From the NCBI RefSeq assembly GCF_000334455.1, contig NZ_BANX01000011.1:310001-374000 (forward strand): a DNA stretch of 64,000 bases, written 5' to 3'. Below are positions 44,446 through 52,178 of the stretch, one piece after another. Numbering within the stretch: the stretch's first letter is position 1; the number at the start of each line of letters is the position of its first letter. This stretch comes from Gordonia soli NBRC 108243 (lineage in GTDB: Bacteria > Actinomycetota > Actinomycetes > Mycobacteriales > Mycobacteriaceae). The position numbers and the translations under genes are program-made. The notes below the pieces were generated by a model that saw only the letters and a program-made list of their open reading frames with translations, was not told where the DNA came from and did no database searches.

Positions 44446-44568
44446 AAAATCCGAGATCAGCCGTCCGCAGATCAGCCGTCCGCAGATCGGCCATCCGGAG
44501 ATCACCCCGCCCAGACCGAGCCCACCTACACCAGCCCACACACGAGCGAGCCCTGGGCCCGCCCTGGA

Positions 44569-45336
44569 CTACGGCTGCTGCGCAGGTGCGACGACGTTGA
44601 AGGTGATCGGCGCCGACTCCTTCTCGCCGATCTTGCCGACCGCCTGGAAGCCGCCGACCGGGATCGGGACCCGGGGTCGGTTGCAGCCGGGATTGCTCGT
44701 CGTACCCGACCACGTGATGGTGTCGCGGACCTGCTGAGCCGGCTTGAGGACCTGGTTGTTCACGGTCTGCAGGGGCGAGCAGTCACGCGCCGACCACAGC
44801 GTCCGGGTCCCGTCGAGCGTGCGCACGACGACGTTCTGCGCGGCCTTCCCGACGTCTCGCGTGCACTCGGTGAGTCCGGCATTGGTGGTGACGATGGTGA
44901 AGACCGGCTGATCGCCGACGGTGTAGGTCGGCTTGTCGGTATAGAGCACCACCGAGATGTTCTGGTCGGGGCAGAGGCCCGAGGGCGGAACGGGAGCCGG
45001 CGTACCGGCAGGGGCCGCGGAGCCCGACGCCCCGGCCGATGCTCCCCCGGGCGTTCCTGCGGCATTCCCGCCACCGTTGTTCGCCCCACCACCGGTCCCG
45101 CCGCCACTGATGCCGCCGTTCACGCCCGACGACTCGGGTGCCGACGATTCGGTGAGGTAGGGCGTCTCCTGCGATGCGGACGATGCCGCGACCGCGGGGG
45201 TCGGCGCATCGCTCCCACCGGTGGTCCAGATGATCAGACCGATGACCACGGCGACGACCGCCACCGCCACACCACCGGCGACGATACGACGTCGCCAATA
45301 GATCTCGGGTGGTAGCGGGCCCTGCGGTTCGATCAC
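44569..45336 (-). CDS. Membrane-anchored exported protein (Rv3587c type)
   Basis: A 255-residue protein: short cytosolic N-terminus with YWRRRIV, one membrane segment (about 19-37, GGVAVAVVAVVIGLIIWTT), an extracytoplasmic Ser/Gly/Ala-rich linker of about 80 residues, and a C-terminal beta-sandwich-like domain (ISVVLYTDKPTYTVGDQPVF, RTLWSARDCSPLQTV) with four Cys, probably as disulfides. Located between disA and canB as Rv3587c is. No catalytic motif is seen; function unknown. Confidence 0.85.
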   Translation of the reverse strand: MIEPQGPLPPEIYWRRRIVAGGVAVAVVAVVIGLIIWTTGGSDAPTPAVAASSASQETPYLTESSAPESSGVNGGISGGGTGGGANNGGGNAAGTPGGASAGASGSAAPAGTPAPVPPSGLCPDQNISVVLYTDKPTYTVGDQPVFTIVTTNAGLTECTRDVGKAAQNVVVRTLDGTRTLWSARDCSPLQTVNNQVLKPAQQVRDTITWSGTTSNPGCNRPRVPIPVGGFQAVGKIGEKESAPITFNVVAPAQQP

Positions 45337-45436
45337 GGTGTCAACGCTAACGGGGACCGTGATCCGACCGGCCGATCTACGACGGCGTGTCGCGGGTCGA
45401 AGCGGCCCTGACCGGCGGAAAGTCTAAAGTCAGGGT

Positions 45437-46090
45437 TCAGCTCTGAAGCGTCTGCGGGGTCGGCTCGATGACCAGATCACCGATGTCGCCGATCACCGAT
45501 CGAACGTGCACCTGCCCCTCGCCGAGCTCGTAGGTGAGCCCGACGATCGCCAGCTCACCCGACTCCACCCGGTCCGCGATGATGCGACTCCGGTCCAGCA
45601 ACTGACTTCCTGTCTCGGTGACGTGCCGGGCCTCGAACTCGTCGACCCGGGTCAGTCCCTCGCCGCGGCCGGCGAGGATGCTCGGCGCAACTCGCTCCAC
45701 CACGTCGCGGATGTAGCCGCCGGGGATCTGCAGGTCGTCGAGGGCATCGAGCGTCGCCTTCACCGCTCCGCAACTGTCGTGACCGAGCACGACGATGAGG
45801 GGCACCTCGAGGACGGCGGCGGCATACTCGATCGATCCGAGCACCGCCGAGTCGAGGACGTGCCCCGCGGTTCGGACGACGAACATGTCGCCGAGTCCCT
45901 GGTCGAAGATGATCTCCGCGGCCAGTCGGGAGTCGGCGCAGCCGAACAGGACGACGTGTGGGTTCTGGCCGCCGACCAGTCGGGCACGGTCATCGCTACC
46001 CTGACCGGGATGCTTCGAATCGCCGCCCACGAATCGACTGTTGCCGTCTCGCAGGATCTGCCACGCCTCTGCTGGGGTCACTCCGCTCAT
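45437..46090 (-). CDS. canB: Beta-class carbonic anhydrase
   Basis: Hydrates CO2 to bicarbonate. The 217-residue protein has the zinc site FGCADSRLA (C51, catalytic D53-R55 dyad) and VLGHDSCGAVKA (H104, C107). Ortholog position is Rv3588c. The ATG at 46090 is used; it shares the palindrome CATG with the start codon of the divergent mutY gene, so the two start codons overlap. Confidence 0.94.
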   Translation of the reverse strand: MSGVTPAEAWQILRDGNSRFVGGDSKHPGQGSDDRARLVGGQNPHVVLFGCADSRLAAEIIFDQGLGDMFVVRTAGHVLDSAVLGSIEYAAAVLEVPLIVVLGHDSCGAVKATLDALDDLQIPGGYIRDVVERVAPSILAGRGEGLTRVDEFEARHVTETGSQLLDRSRIIADRVESGELAIVGLTYELGEGQVHVRSVIGDIGDLVIEPTPQTLQS

Positions 46091-46988
46091 GAGCACTAGT
46101 GTGCCACCGGGCGCCCTGCTCGGCTGGTTCGACCTCCACGAGCGCGACTTGCCGTGGCGCGCATCGGGACTGGACGCATGGCCGATCCTGGTCAGCGAGA
46201 TCATGCTCGCGCAGACCCCCGTGGTGCGGGTCGTGGGGCCATGGCGGGAATGGATCCAGCGGTGGCCGAAGCCGTCCGCACTCGCCGCCGAATCCCCCGG
46301 TGAGGTGGTCCGCGCGTGGGGAAAACTCGGCTACCCACGGCGGGCGCTGCGGCTCCACGAATGTGCGACCGTGCTGGCCCGACAGTACGACGACCGCGTC
46401 CCCGACGACGTCGACACACTCCTCGCACTGCCCGGCGTCGGCGATTACACGGCACGCGCGGTCGCCTGCTTCGCCTTCGGCCGGCCGGTCCCGGTCGTGG
46501 ACATCAACGTGCGGCGGGTCATCGCCCGCGCGGTGCACGGCCGTCAGCATCCCGGCAATCCCGCACGTACCGACCTCGCCGACGCCGAGGTGCTCCTCCC
46601 CCGCGACGAGCGCGGTGGATACGCACCGACCGCGCCTCGGTTCTCCGCTGCCCTGATGGAACTGGGCGCCCTCGTCTGCACCGCCCGCACCCCCGACTGC
46701 GAGAACTGCCCGCTGTCGGCCGACTGCACCTGGCTCCGTCTCGGACGACCAGCGCACACGGGTCCGCCGCGACGCGTGCAGAAGTTCGCCGGCACCGACC
46801 GACAGGTCCGCGGGCTGCTGCTCGACGTCCTGCGCGACACCACCGGCCCCGTCGAACGTGGGCGGCTCGACACCGTGTGGACATCCGACACCGCGCAGCG
46901 GGACCGCGCATTGGACTCGCTGCTCGTCGACGGCCTCGTCGAACAGACCGTCGACGGCCGGTACTGCCTTGCCGGCGAGGGCGGTTGA
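46089..46988 (+). CDS. mutY: A/G-specific adenine DNA glycosylase
   Basis: Removes adenine mispaired with 8-oxoguanine or guanine. The 299-residue protein has DLPWR (20-24), the catalytic Glu E37 in LVSEIMLAQT, the HhH motif LPGVGDYTA (114-122), catalytic Asp D138 in VVDINVRR, and the [4Fe-4S] loop C197-C204-C207-C213. The ATG at 46089 overlaps the canB start codon; a GTG at 46101 is the next candidate and would clear the overlap. Ortholog position Rv3589. CCACGAGCC repeats follow the stop codon. Confidence 0.94.
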   Translation: MSTSVPPGALLGWFDLHERDLPWRASGLDAWPILVSEIMLAQTPVVRVVGPWREWIQRWPKPSALAAESPGEVVRAWGKLGYPRRALRLHECATVLARQYDDRVPDDVDTLLALPGVGDYTARAVACFAFGRPVPVVDINVRRVIARAVHGRQHPGNPARTDLADAEVLLPRDERGGYAPTAPRFSAALMELGALVCTARTPDCENCPLSADCTWLRLGRPAHTGPPRRVQKFAGTDRQVRGLLLDVLRDTTGPVERGRLDTVWTSDTAQRDRALDSLLVDGLVEQTVDGRYCLAGEGG

Positions 46989-47007
46989 GCCCTCGCGGAC
47001 GCACGCC

Positions 47008-47045
47008 CCACGAGCCGGCCACCCACGAGCCGCGAGCCACGAGCA
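47008..47045. repeat. Short repeats downstream of mutY
   Basis: CCACGAGCC occurs at 47008 and 47023, with CCACGAGCA at 47037 (periods 15 and 14 bp). The run starts 20 bp beyond the mutY stop codon. Confidence 0.6.
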
Positions 47046-47097
47046 CAGCCATCGACAAGCACAGTGACCCACCTGGGGCCGACGGCGATCCCCGGCG

Positions 47098-47901
47098 TCA
47101 GAGCCCGGAGAGGAACGCCTCGACAGCTCCCCGGTAGACCTCGGGGGCGTCGTCGTGGAGCAGGTGTCCGGCGCCGGCGACGAACAGATGACGCGCAGCG
47201 GGGTTCTGCGCCACCATCTCCCGCATCTGGCCGGCCGGGGTCACACCGTGTTCGGCCTCGATCACGAGCGTCGGGACCTCGACCGATCGCCACTGCGCCC
47301 AGAAGTCACGCTCCCCCCACTCGGCGGCGATGGACGTCCACGTCTCCAGCCGACCGTGCAGTCGACCGTCGTCGAAGGCGTCGTGGAAGTACCGTCCGGC
47401 AACCTCTCCGAACATCTCCACCGCGTGGGCGGGAGACTCGAATCGTTCTGGCCACGACTCGAACCACGGAGTCCAGTTCGCCGTGGTCCGCCCTCGGAAA
47501 TCGGGCGCCATGTCTTCGACGACGATCGCCGAGACGAGTTCCGGGTAGGCGGCAGCGGTACACCAGGCGTGCAGCGCGCCCATCGAGTGCCCGACCAGGA
47601 CCGCAGGCCCCTGGTCGATCCACACCAGGATCTCGGCGAGGTCGGCGACGAATCTCTCGGTCGCGATCTCGTCGGGTCCGGTGGCATCTGCCGAGTCGGC
47701 CCCGCAGTGGAACGCGGCATCGAAGGTGAAGACCCGCCCGTATCGCCGCAGCCACGGGATCTGTCGGCGCCAGGTGCGGCCACGTCCCATCAAGCCGTGC
47801 AGCAACACGATCGGGCCGACGCCGCGAACCGGCCCGTCCTCGTCGTGGGGACCGCCGTGATCGAGGAAACCGGTGTCGGCGATCGGGGCGGGGGTGATCA
47901 C
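47098..47901 (-). CDS. Alpha/beta hydrolase (Rv3591c type)
   Basis: A 267-residue cytosolic alpha/beta hydrolase. VLLHGLMGRGRTWRRQIPWL near residue 32 gives the oxyanion hole, VLVGHSMGALHAWCTA near 100 the nucleophile Ser, EAEHGVTPAGQM near 215 and GAGHLLHDDAPEVY near 241 the acid and His. A GTG at 47901 is the start. Divergent from mhuD with 58 bp between, the Rv3591c-Rv3592 arrangement of M. tuberculosis. Substrate unknown. Confidence 0.88.
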   Translation of the reverse strand: MITPAPIADTGFLDHGGPHDEDGPVRGVGPIVLLHGLMGRGRTWRRQIPWLRRYGRVFTFDAAFHCGADSADATGPDEIATERFVADLAEILVWIDQGPAVLVGHSMGALHAWCTAAAYPELVSAIVVEDMAPDFRGRTTANWTPWFESWPERFESPAHAVEMFGEVAGRYFHDAFDDGRLHGRLETWTSIAAEWGERDFWAQWRSVEVPTLVIEAEHGVTPAGQMREMVAQNPAARHLFVAGAGHLLHDDAPEVYRGAVEAFLSGL

Positions 47902-47959
47902 GCCGCACAGGGTATGTCAGCCCGGACCTCGACGAAGAGACCCGCAGTAGGGTGGGTCC

Positions 47960-48271
47960 ATGTCTGTGGTGAAGATCAACGCGATCAGCGTGCCCGAGGG
48001 TGCCGGGCCCGAACTCGAGAAGCGATTCAGCAACCGCGCCCACTCCGTCGACGGCTCCAAGGGCTTCCTCGGCTTCCAGCTGTTGCGTCCGGTGAAGGGC
48101 GACGACCGCTACTTCGTGGTGACGCATTGGGAGTCCGACGAGGACTTCCAGGCGTGGGCCGCCGGTCCGGCCCGCGAGGCCCACTCCGGCGAGCGTGCGA
48201 AGCCGGTCGCGAGTGGCGCCGACCTCCTCGAGTTCGAAGTCGTGCTCGACGCGAAGCCGTCGAACTCCTGA
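47960..48271 (+). CDS. mhuD: Heme-degrading monooxygenase MhuD (IsdG family)
   Basis: Breaks down heme to mycobilin and iron, allowing heme use as an iron source (known for Rv3592). The 103-residue ABM-domain protein keeps the M. tuberculosis active-site residues in register: N7, R26, W66 and H75 (heme ligand), within VVKINAI, FLGFQLLRPVKG, FVVTHWESDEDFQAW and EFEVVLD. It acts as a homodimer in the family. Its last eight codons plus stop are the first unit of a 30-bp tandem repeat that continues beyond the gene, so the extreme C-terminus (DAKPSNS) is unusual. Confidence 0.93.
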   Translation: MSVVKINAISVPEGAGPELEKRFSNRAHSVDGSKGFLGFQLLRPVKGDDRYFVVTHWESDEDFQAWAAGPAREAHSGERAKPVASGADLLEFEVVLDAKPSNS

Positions 48272-48391
48272 CAACTCGACGCGAAGCCGTCGAACTCCTG
48301 AGTCACCGACGCGAAGCCGTCGAACTCCTGAGTCACCGACGCGAAGCACTCGGACCCCTGTGCGGCCGAGGCGAAACTCTCCGTGGTCGGC
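48247..48391. repeat. 30-bp tandem repeat, five units, starting inside mhuD
   Basis: CGACGCGAAGCCGTCGAACT then CCTGA starts at 48247, 48277 and 48307 without change in the 25-bp core. A diverged unit lies at 48337 and a remnant at 48367; every step is exactly 30 bp. Unit 1 encodes the last residues and stop of MhuD. The next units repeat the coding sequence with its TGA beyond the gene, ending close to the LON-domain gene start at 48396. Confidence 0.92.
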
Positions 48392-48395
48392 CGGG

Positions 48396-49064
48396 GTGAG
48401 TTCCACGTCGATCCCGATGTTCCCGCTGGGCGGCGTCCTGCTGCCCGGCGAGTTGCTGCCGCTGCGCATCTTCGAGCCGCGCTACCGTGCGCTGCTCGAC
48501 GACTGCCTGACCGCTGCGGCGGTCACGCCGGACGCAACTCCTGGCTTCGGCGTGGTGTTGATCGCGCGTGGGCACGAGGTCGGCGGCGGCGATGTGCGCC
48601 ACGATGTCGGCACCATCGCGAGGGTCGACCAGCTCCATCGCGAACGAGACGGGCGCGCGGCGCTGGTGTGCACGGGCAGCCGTCGCTTCCAGGTGGTCGA
48701 GTGGCTGCCCGACGATCCGTATCCGCGGGCGCGCATCGCCCATCTCGACGAGCCGACCATCTCGGCGACCGACCGCCCTCGACTGGTCGAGTTGGGCGGG
48801 CGCATCGTCGAGGTCGTCGACCGCATCCGCAGCGCGCATCTCGACCGCGATTCCGCGGACGACCTCGGATCCCGATCGTCGGAGGCCGAGATGTTCGACC
48901 CGAGCGCTCTCGGGCCGCACGGCGTGCTCGGGTGGGCGGCTCGTCTGCCCATCGGCCCGGCCGACCGTCAGCAGCTATTGGTCGCGACCACGGTCGCCGA
49001 GCAGATCGCCCTGCTCGACGACGCGCTCGACGGTATCGAGGCCGTCCTGCGCTTCAGGGGCTGA
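48396..49064 (+). CDS. LON substrate-binding-domain protein
   Basis: A 222-residue protein made of the LON N-terminal (substrate-binding) domain alone, with no AAA or protease part. IPMFPLGGVLLPGELLPLRI with FEPRYRALL is the diagnostic opening; GTIARVDQLHRERDGRAAL and GSRRFQVVEWLPDDPYPRARI follow. A helical C-terminus includes VEQIALLDD-like residues. Such stand-alone proteins are common in actinobacteria, with unknown function. The GTG at 48396 is the first start after the repeat run that extends from mhuD. Confidence 0.85.
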   Translation: MSSTSIPMFPLGGVLLPGELLPLRIFEPRYRALLDDCLTAAAVTPDATPGFGVVLIARGHEVGGGDVRHDVGTIARVDQLHRERDGRAALVCTGSRRFQVVEWLPDDPYPRARIAHLDEPTISATDRPRLVELGGRIVEVVDRIRSAHLDRDSADDLGSRSSEAEMFDPSALGPHGVLGWAARLPIGPADRQQLLVATTVAEQIALLDDALDGIEAVLRFRG

Positions 49065-49085
49065 CCGGGCCCCTGTCCGAAAGTT

Positions 49086-49099
49086 AGAACGTGTTCTAG
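49086..49099. promoter_or_regulatory. KstR-type operator upstream of the aldehyde dehydrogenase
   Basis: TAGAACGTGTTCTA is a full match to TnnAACnnGTTnnA and symmetric outside its two central bases. It lies 75 bp before the aldehyde dehydrogenase ATG. Confidence 0.85.
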
Positions 49100-49174
49100 T
49101 ATCGGTGTGCAACAGTTCACACCCGCCGCGCGTCTCGCGCTGTGGCGGCGCATCGAAGCCAGGGAGCACACAGC

Positions 49175-50677
49175 ATGACCGAGACCGTCGAGTCCAGCAC
49201 CGCACCCGACCTCGTCGGCGGCGGCGATCAGCCGAAGCTCTACATCGGCGGTCAGTGGGCGGACCCTCATTCGACCGATGTCCTCGAGGTGTTCTCACCC
49301 GCAACCGGTGACCGTGTCGGTTCCGTCCCGGCCGCGGATGCCACCGATGTCGACACCGCGGTCGCGGCCGCTCGCGCATCGTTCGAGTCCGGCGTCTGGC
49401 GCGATCGCACGCCGGCTGAGCGCGCCACCGTTCTCGAGCGCGCCGCCGAGCTCATCAACGAACGCACCGATGAGATCACCCGACTGGTCTCCGCGGAGAT
49501 GGGCGCCTCGCCCACGGATGTCGCCACGCTGCAGCAACTCCCGGCCACCGGGGTGCTGCAGGGATATGCCGCGGCCGCGCGCTCCTTCGAATGGGAGGAG
49601 CGCCGCAACGGACTCTTCGGCGAGACGCTGGTGGTGCGCGAGCCGATCGGCGTCGTCGGCGCGATCATCGCCTGGAATGTCCCGCTGTTCCTGCTGTGCA
49701 ACAAGTTCGGTCCCGCACTCGCAGCCGGCTGCTCGATCGTACTGAAGCCGGCGCCGGAGACCCCGCTCAACGCGAACCTGCTGGCCCAGGTCTTCGCCGA
49801 CGCCGGCGTGCCCGAGGGCGTCATCTCGGTGGTCCCCGGCGGGACGGAGACCGGCAAGGCACTCGTCGAGCACCCGGATGTCGACAAGATCACCTTCACC
49901 GGCTCCACGGTGGCAGGACGCGCGATCGCCGCCCGCGCAGGCGAATTGCTGAAGCGGGTCTCCCTCGAACTCGGCGGAAAGTCCGCTGCGATCGTCCTCG
50001 ACGACGTCGACCTCGAGGCCAACGTCGGCATGTTGGTGTTCTCGGCGGGGCTGATCAACGCCGGTCAGGCATGTGTCGCGCAGACACGCGTGCTGGTTCC
50101 GCGTTCGCGTCACGACGAGATCGTCGGCGCGATGGTGGAGGCCGCCAAGGGCTTCGTCCCGGGCGTGCCCGGCACCGAGGGCGCGAACCTCGGCCCGATC
50201 ATCACCGAGAAACAACGTGACAAGGTCGAGGGGTACGTCCGAAAGGGCAAGGAGGAAGGCGCGACCGCGGTCCTCGAGGGAACGCGTCCGGACGGCCTCG
50301 ATTCCGGCTTCTTCGTCACCCCCACCATCTTCACCGGTGTCACCAACGACATGGCGATCGCACGCGAGGAGATCTTCGGCCCGGTCATCAGCGTGATCAC
50401 CTACGACACCGTCGACGAGGCGATCGCGATCGCCAACGACTCCGAGTACGGCCTGGCCGGCTCGGTGTGGACCGCAGACGTGGACCGCGGCGTCGAGGTG
50501 GCCAAGCAGGTCCGCACCGGAACACTGGGGATCAATTGGTACGCAATCGATCCCGCGTCACCGTTCGGCGGGTACAAGAACTCCGGTATCGGTCGCGAGA
50601 ACGGCCGTGAGGGTCTCGAGTCCTACCTCGAGCACAAGTCGATCCTGATGCCGATGGGCTACAGCTCGCAGGGCTGA
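49175..50677 (+). CDS. NAD(P)-dependent aldehyde dehydrogenase, KstR-boxed
   Basis: A 500-residue ALDH-superfamily enzyme. It has IIAWNVPLFLLCNKFGPALA near residue 165, FTGSTVAGRAI near 240, the active-site Glu in LELGGKSAAIV near 265, the catalytic Cys in NAGQACVAQTRV near 297, and EEIFGPVISVI near 400. AGGGAG precedes the ATG. A strong KstR operator lies upstream; Rv0223c, an aldehyde dehydrogenase, belongs to the KstR regulon in M. tuberculosis, so oxidation of an aldehyde from sterol side-chain breakdown is plausible (inference). A strong terminator follows. Confidence 0.9.
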   Translation: MTETVESSTAPDLVGGGDQPKLYIGGQWADPHSTDVLEVFSPATGDRVGSVPAADATDVDTAVAAARASFESGVWRDRTPAERATVLERAAELINERTDEITRLVSAEMGASPTDVATLQQLPATGVLQGYAAAARSFEWEERRNGLFGETLVVREPIGVVGAIIAWNVPLFLLCNKFGPALAAGCSIVLKPAPETPLNANLLAQVFADAGVPEGVISVVPGGTETGKALVEHPDVDKITFTGSTVAGRAIAARAGELLKRVSLELGGKSAAIVLDDVDLEANVGMLVFSAGLINAGQACVAQTRVLVPRSRHDEIVGAMVEAAKGFVPGVPGTEGANLGPIITEKQRDKVEGYVRKGKEEGATAVLEGTRPDGLDSGFFVTPTIFTGVTNDMAIAREEIFGPVISVITYDTVDEAIAIANDSEYGLAGSVWTADVDRGVEVAKQVRTGTLGINWYAIDPASPFGGYKNSGIGRENGREGLESYLEHKSILMPMGYSSQG

Positions 50678-50686
50678 CACCACCAT

Positions 50687-50725
50687 CGACGAGGGTCGGT
50701 CGCGCGGGGCGACCGGCCCTCGTCG
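50687..50725 (+). terminator. Terminator of the aldehyde dehydrogenase gene
   Basis: CGACGAGGG-T-CGGTCGC pairs with GCGACCG-G-CCCTCGTCG: 16 pairs plus one T-G wobble around a 5-nt loop, 10 bp beyond the stop codon. No long U tract follows. Confidence 0.75.
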
Positions 50726-50763
50726 TGCGTGTGGCGCCAGAATCGCCCACCGGGCGACCTCCG

Positions 50764-51168
50764 TCAGGACGGATCATCGTCGGGCACGATCGTCGGCAAC
50801 CCGGAGCCGTACGGATCGAGCACGGCAGCACTACGCCGGCCCCACCGCTCATGGGCCGCTTGTCGGCTCATCCCGGCCGCCCGACCGATCACGGCCCACG
50901 TCGCGCCCATGGTCCGCAGCATGACGATGGTCTCGATGCCGTCCAGACCGGCGCCGAGTTGGACGCGCAGACTGACCAGTTGCCAGGCGATCGCACGCTG
51001 CATCGGCAGGTCGGTGGATTGTTCTGCCTCCCACTCCGGGGTGCCGGGCAGTGGGCCGGTCCCGATGATCTCGTCGGCGTAGGCGCCCGCGGCGTGCGCT
51101 GCGGCATCAGCCACGCCACGGACACCGACCTCGATGGCACACGTGTATGCGGTGTCGATCGGATTCAC
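50764..51168 (-). CDS. Small helix-turn-helix protein
   Basis: A 134-residue protein of mostly helical character. The region LRTMGATWAVIGRAAGMSRQ then AAHERWG (about 85-111) reads as a helix-turn-helix; the family is known from actinobacteria as hypothetical DNA-binding proteins. The N-terminal part is Ala-rich, with EWEAEQSTDLPMQRAIAWQL. Two operator-like repeats lie 22-76 bp upstream (51190-51244), which suggests autoregulation. Targets unknown. Confidence 0.68.
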   Translation of the reverse strand: MNPIDTAYTCAIEVGVRGVADAAAHAAGAYADEIIGTGPLPGTPEWEAEQSTDLPMQRAIAWQLVSLRVQLGAGLDGIETIVMLRTMGATWAVIGRAAGMSRQAAHERWGRRSAAVLDPYGSGLPTIVPDDDPS

Positions 51169-51189
51169 CGTCTCTCCAGGGTCGCGAGC

Positions 51190-51244
51190 TTGTCAGGCAT
51201 AGCTTGACGACGCAGTGGAGGACTTGTCAAGCGAATCCTGACGC
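51190..51244. promoter_or_regulatory. Two operator-like repeats upstream of the small HTH gene
   Basis: TTGTCAGGCATAGCTTGACG at 51190 and TTGTCAAGCGAATCCTGACG at 51224 agree at 14 of 20 positions. Each has inward-facing TGTCA and TGACG ends. They lie in the promoter region of the minus-strand HTH gene. Confidence 0.6.
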
Positions 51245-51266
51245 GCCGCCGCGCGCCCTCTCGTCG

Positions 51267-51459
51267 ATCGTGCGCTCCAACTCGTTGATCGTGCGCCCGA
51301 TTCTGTCAATCGTGCGCAGCCTGCGGTCACATGACACCGGAGCGGCGTCATCTCGGCGATGTCCACAGGCCGACCCGCTCTCGTGTCAGTGATCCGCGGC
51401 ACCAGCCGCGCCCACACGATCCGCTTCACGCGCACGATCGATGATCTGGAGCGCACAGT
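51267..51459. repeat. Second 21-bp motif array, split by a 57-bp palindrome
   Basis: Direct units ATCGTGCGC start at 51267, 51288 and 51309 (21-bp steps). Inverted units GCGCACGAT at 51430 and GCGCACAGT at 51451 mirror the outer two around 51363; a weak unit CCACACGAT lies at 51412. Between the halves is copy F of the 57-bp element. Confidence 0.85.
51332..51388. repeat. 57-bp palindromic element, copy F
   Basis: Begins TGACACCGGAGCGGCG and ends GACCCGCTCTCGTGTCA. It is inverted relative to copies B-D: on the minus strand the centre reads GGCCTGTGGACATCGCC. It sits near the centre of the 21-bp array. Confidence 0.85.
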
Positions 51460-51474
51460 CGACGTCGGTTCGGA

Positions 51475-51810
51475 TCAGGCCTCACGCGCCGGAACCGGAA
51501 CGGGGAACCTCGGATTCGCGCTCGGAGTCACCGGCGCGGTCAGGTCATCGACGTCCCGCCGAGTACGGCCGGCAGACGTCGCGATCGCCAGCCCTTCTCG
51601 CGCCCAGTACTCGAATCCACCGATCAGTTCTCGCACCCGGCGGTATCCCATCTCGGTGAGCGTCATTGCCGCCCGCGTGGAGCCGTTGCATCCCGGTCCC
51701 CAGCAGTAGACGACGATCTCCGCATCTCGATCGGGAAGCTCTACGGCTGCACGCGAACGTAATTCGGAACCCGGCAGATGCAGCGCGCCCGGGATGTGCC
51801 CCTGGTCCCA
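51475..51810 (-). pseudogene. Rhodanese-domain protein, N-terminus deleted
   Basis: The frame reads WDQGHIPGALHLPGSELRSR, then EIVVYCWGPGCNGSTRAAMT and MIGGFEYW-like RELIGGFEYWAREGLA, ending in a Pro-rich tail. This is a single-domain rhodanese with the active-site Cys in YCWGPGCNGST (two Cys present). The first 40-50 residues, including the usual VLVDxR strand, are missing: upstream of about 51810 the frame becomes unrelated because it meets the Lrp fragment head to head. No proper start codon with ribosome-binding site is seen. Confidence 0.8.
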
Positions 51811-52178
51811 ACTCGTTCTCGCCGAGTTCCACGGCGGACAGGGTCCGGCGACTCGTCGATGCCGGCATCATCACGGGCTACGCGGCGACCGTGGACATCG
51901 CGGCGATGGGGTACACGATCATGGCCTTCGTCCGGCTGGCGTACCCGTCCGGCAACTACAAGCCGTTCCACGATCTCCTCGACGTGGTGCCGGAGGTCGT
52001 GGAGGCACACCATGTAACCGGCGACGACTGCTTCATCATGAAGGTGATCGCGCGATCCATGCCCGACCTCGAACGGATCACCGGAAAGCTCGCGACCCTC
52101 GGCGGCATCACCACCAGCGTCGTGTACTCCAGTCCGCTTCCCGCACGCCGCATCTCGGCGTCGCTGGAGTGCGACTGA
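51811..52178 (+). pseudogene. Lrp/AsnC-family regulator, N-terminal HTH deleted
   Basis: From 51816 the frame reads FSPSSTADRVRRLVDAGIIT, the recognition helix and start of the linker of an Lrp regulator, followed by a full RAM ligand domain (IMAFVRLAYPSG, VVEAHHVTGDDCFIMKVIAR, GGITTSVVYSS). The first about 30 residues, with the first HTH helices, are absent. It is divergent from the rhodanese remnant; such pairs are common in related bacteria, so one deletion removed both starts. The stop codon overlaps a unit of the 21-bp motif. Confidence 0.8.

Larger units (their letters stand above)
51169..51474. other. 306-bp intergenic stretch with nested repeats
   Basis: From left to right: two TTGTCA/TGACG operator-like repeats, three direct units of the 21-bp array, copy F of the 57-bp palindrome, and two clear inverted array units with a third weak one. 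No coding sequence is credible. Confidence 0.8.

Noticed and set aside
43071-44568. Insertion sequence or integron carrying the nuclease gene
   Set aside because: No transposase or integrase, no target-site duplication that I can see, and the repeats also occur alone at 33548 and 51332. A non-autonomous repeat family is the better reading.
51475-52178. A single fused or intact gene pair with unusual N-termini
   Set aside because: Upstream extension of either frame is simply the antisense of the other gene, and neither has a plausible start. Deletion is more economical.
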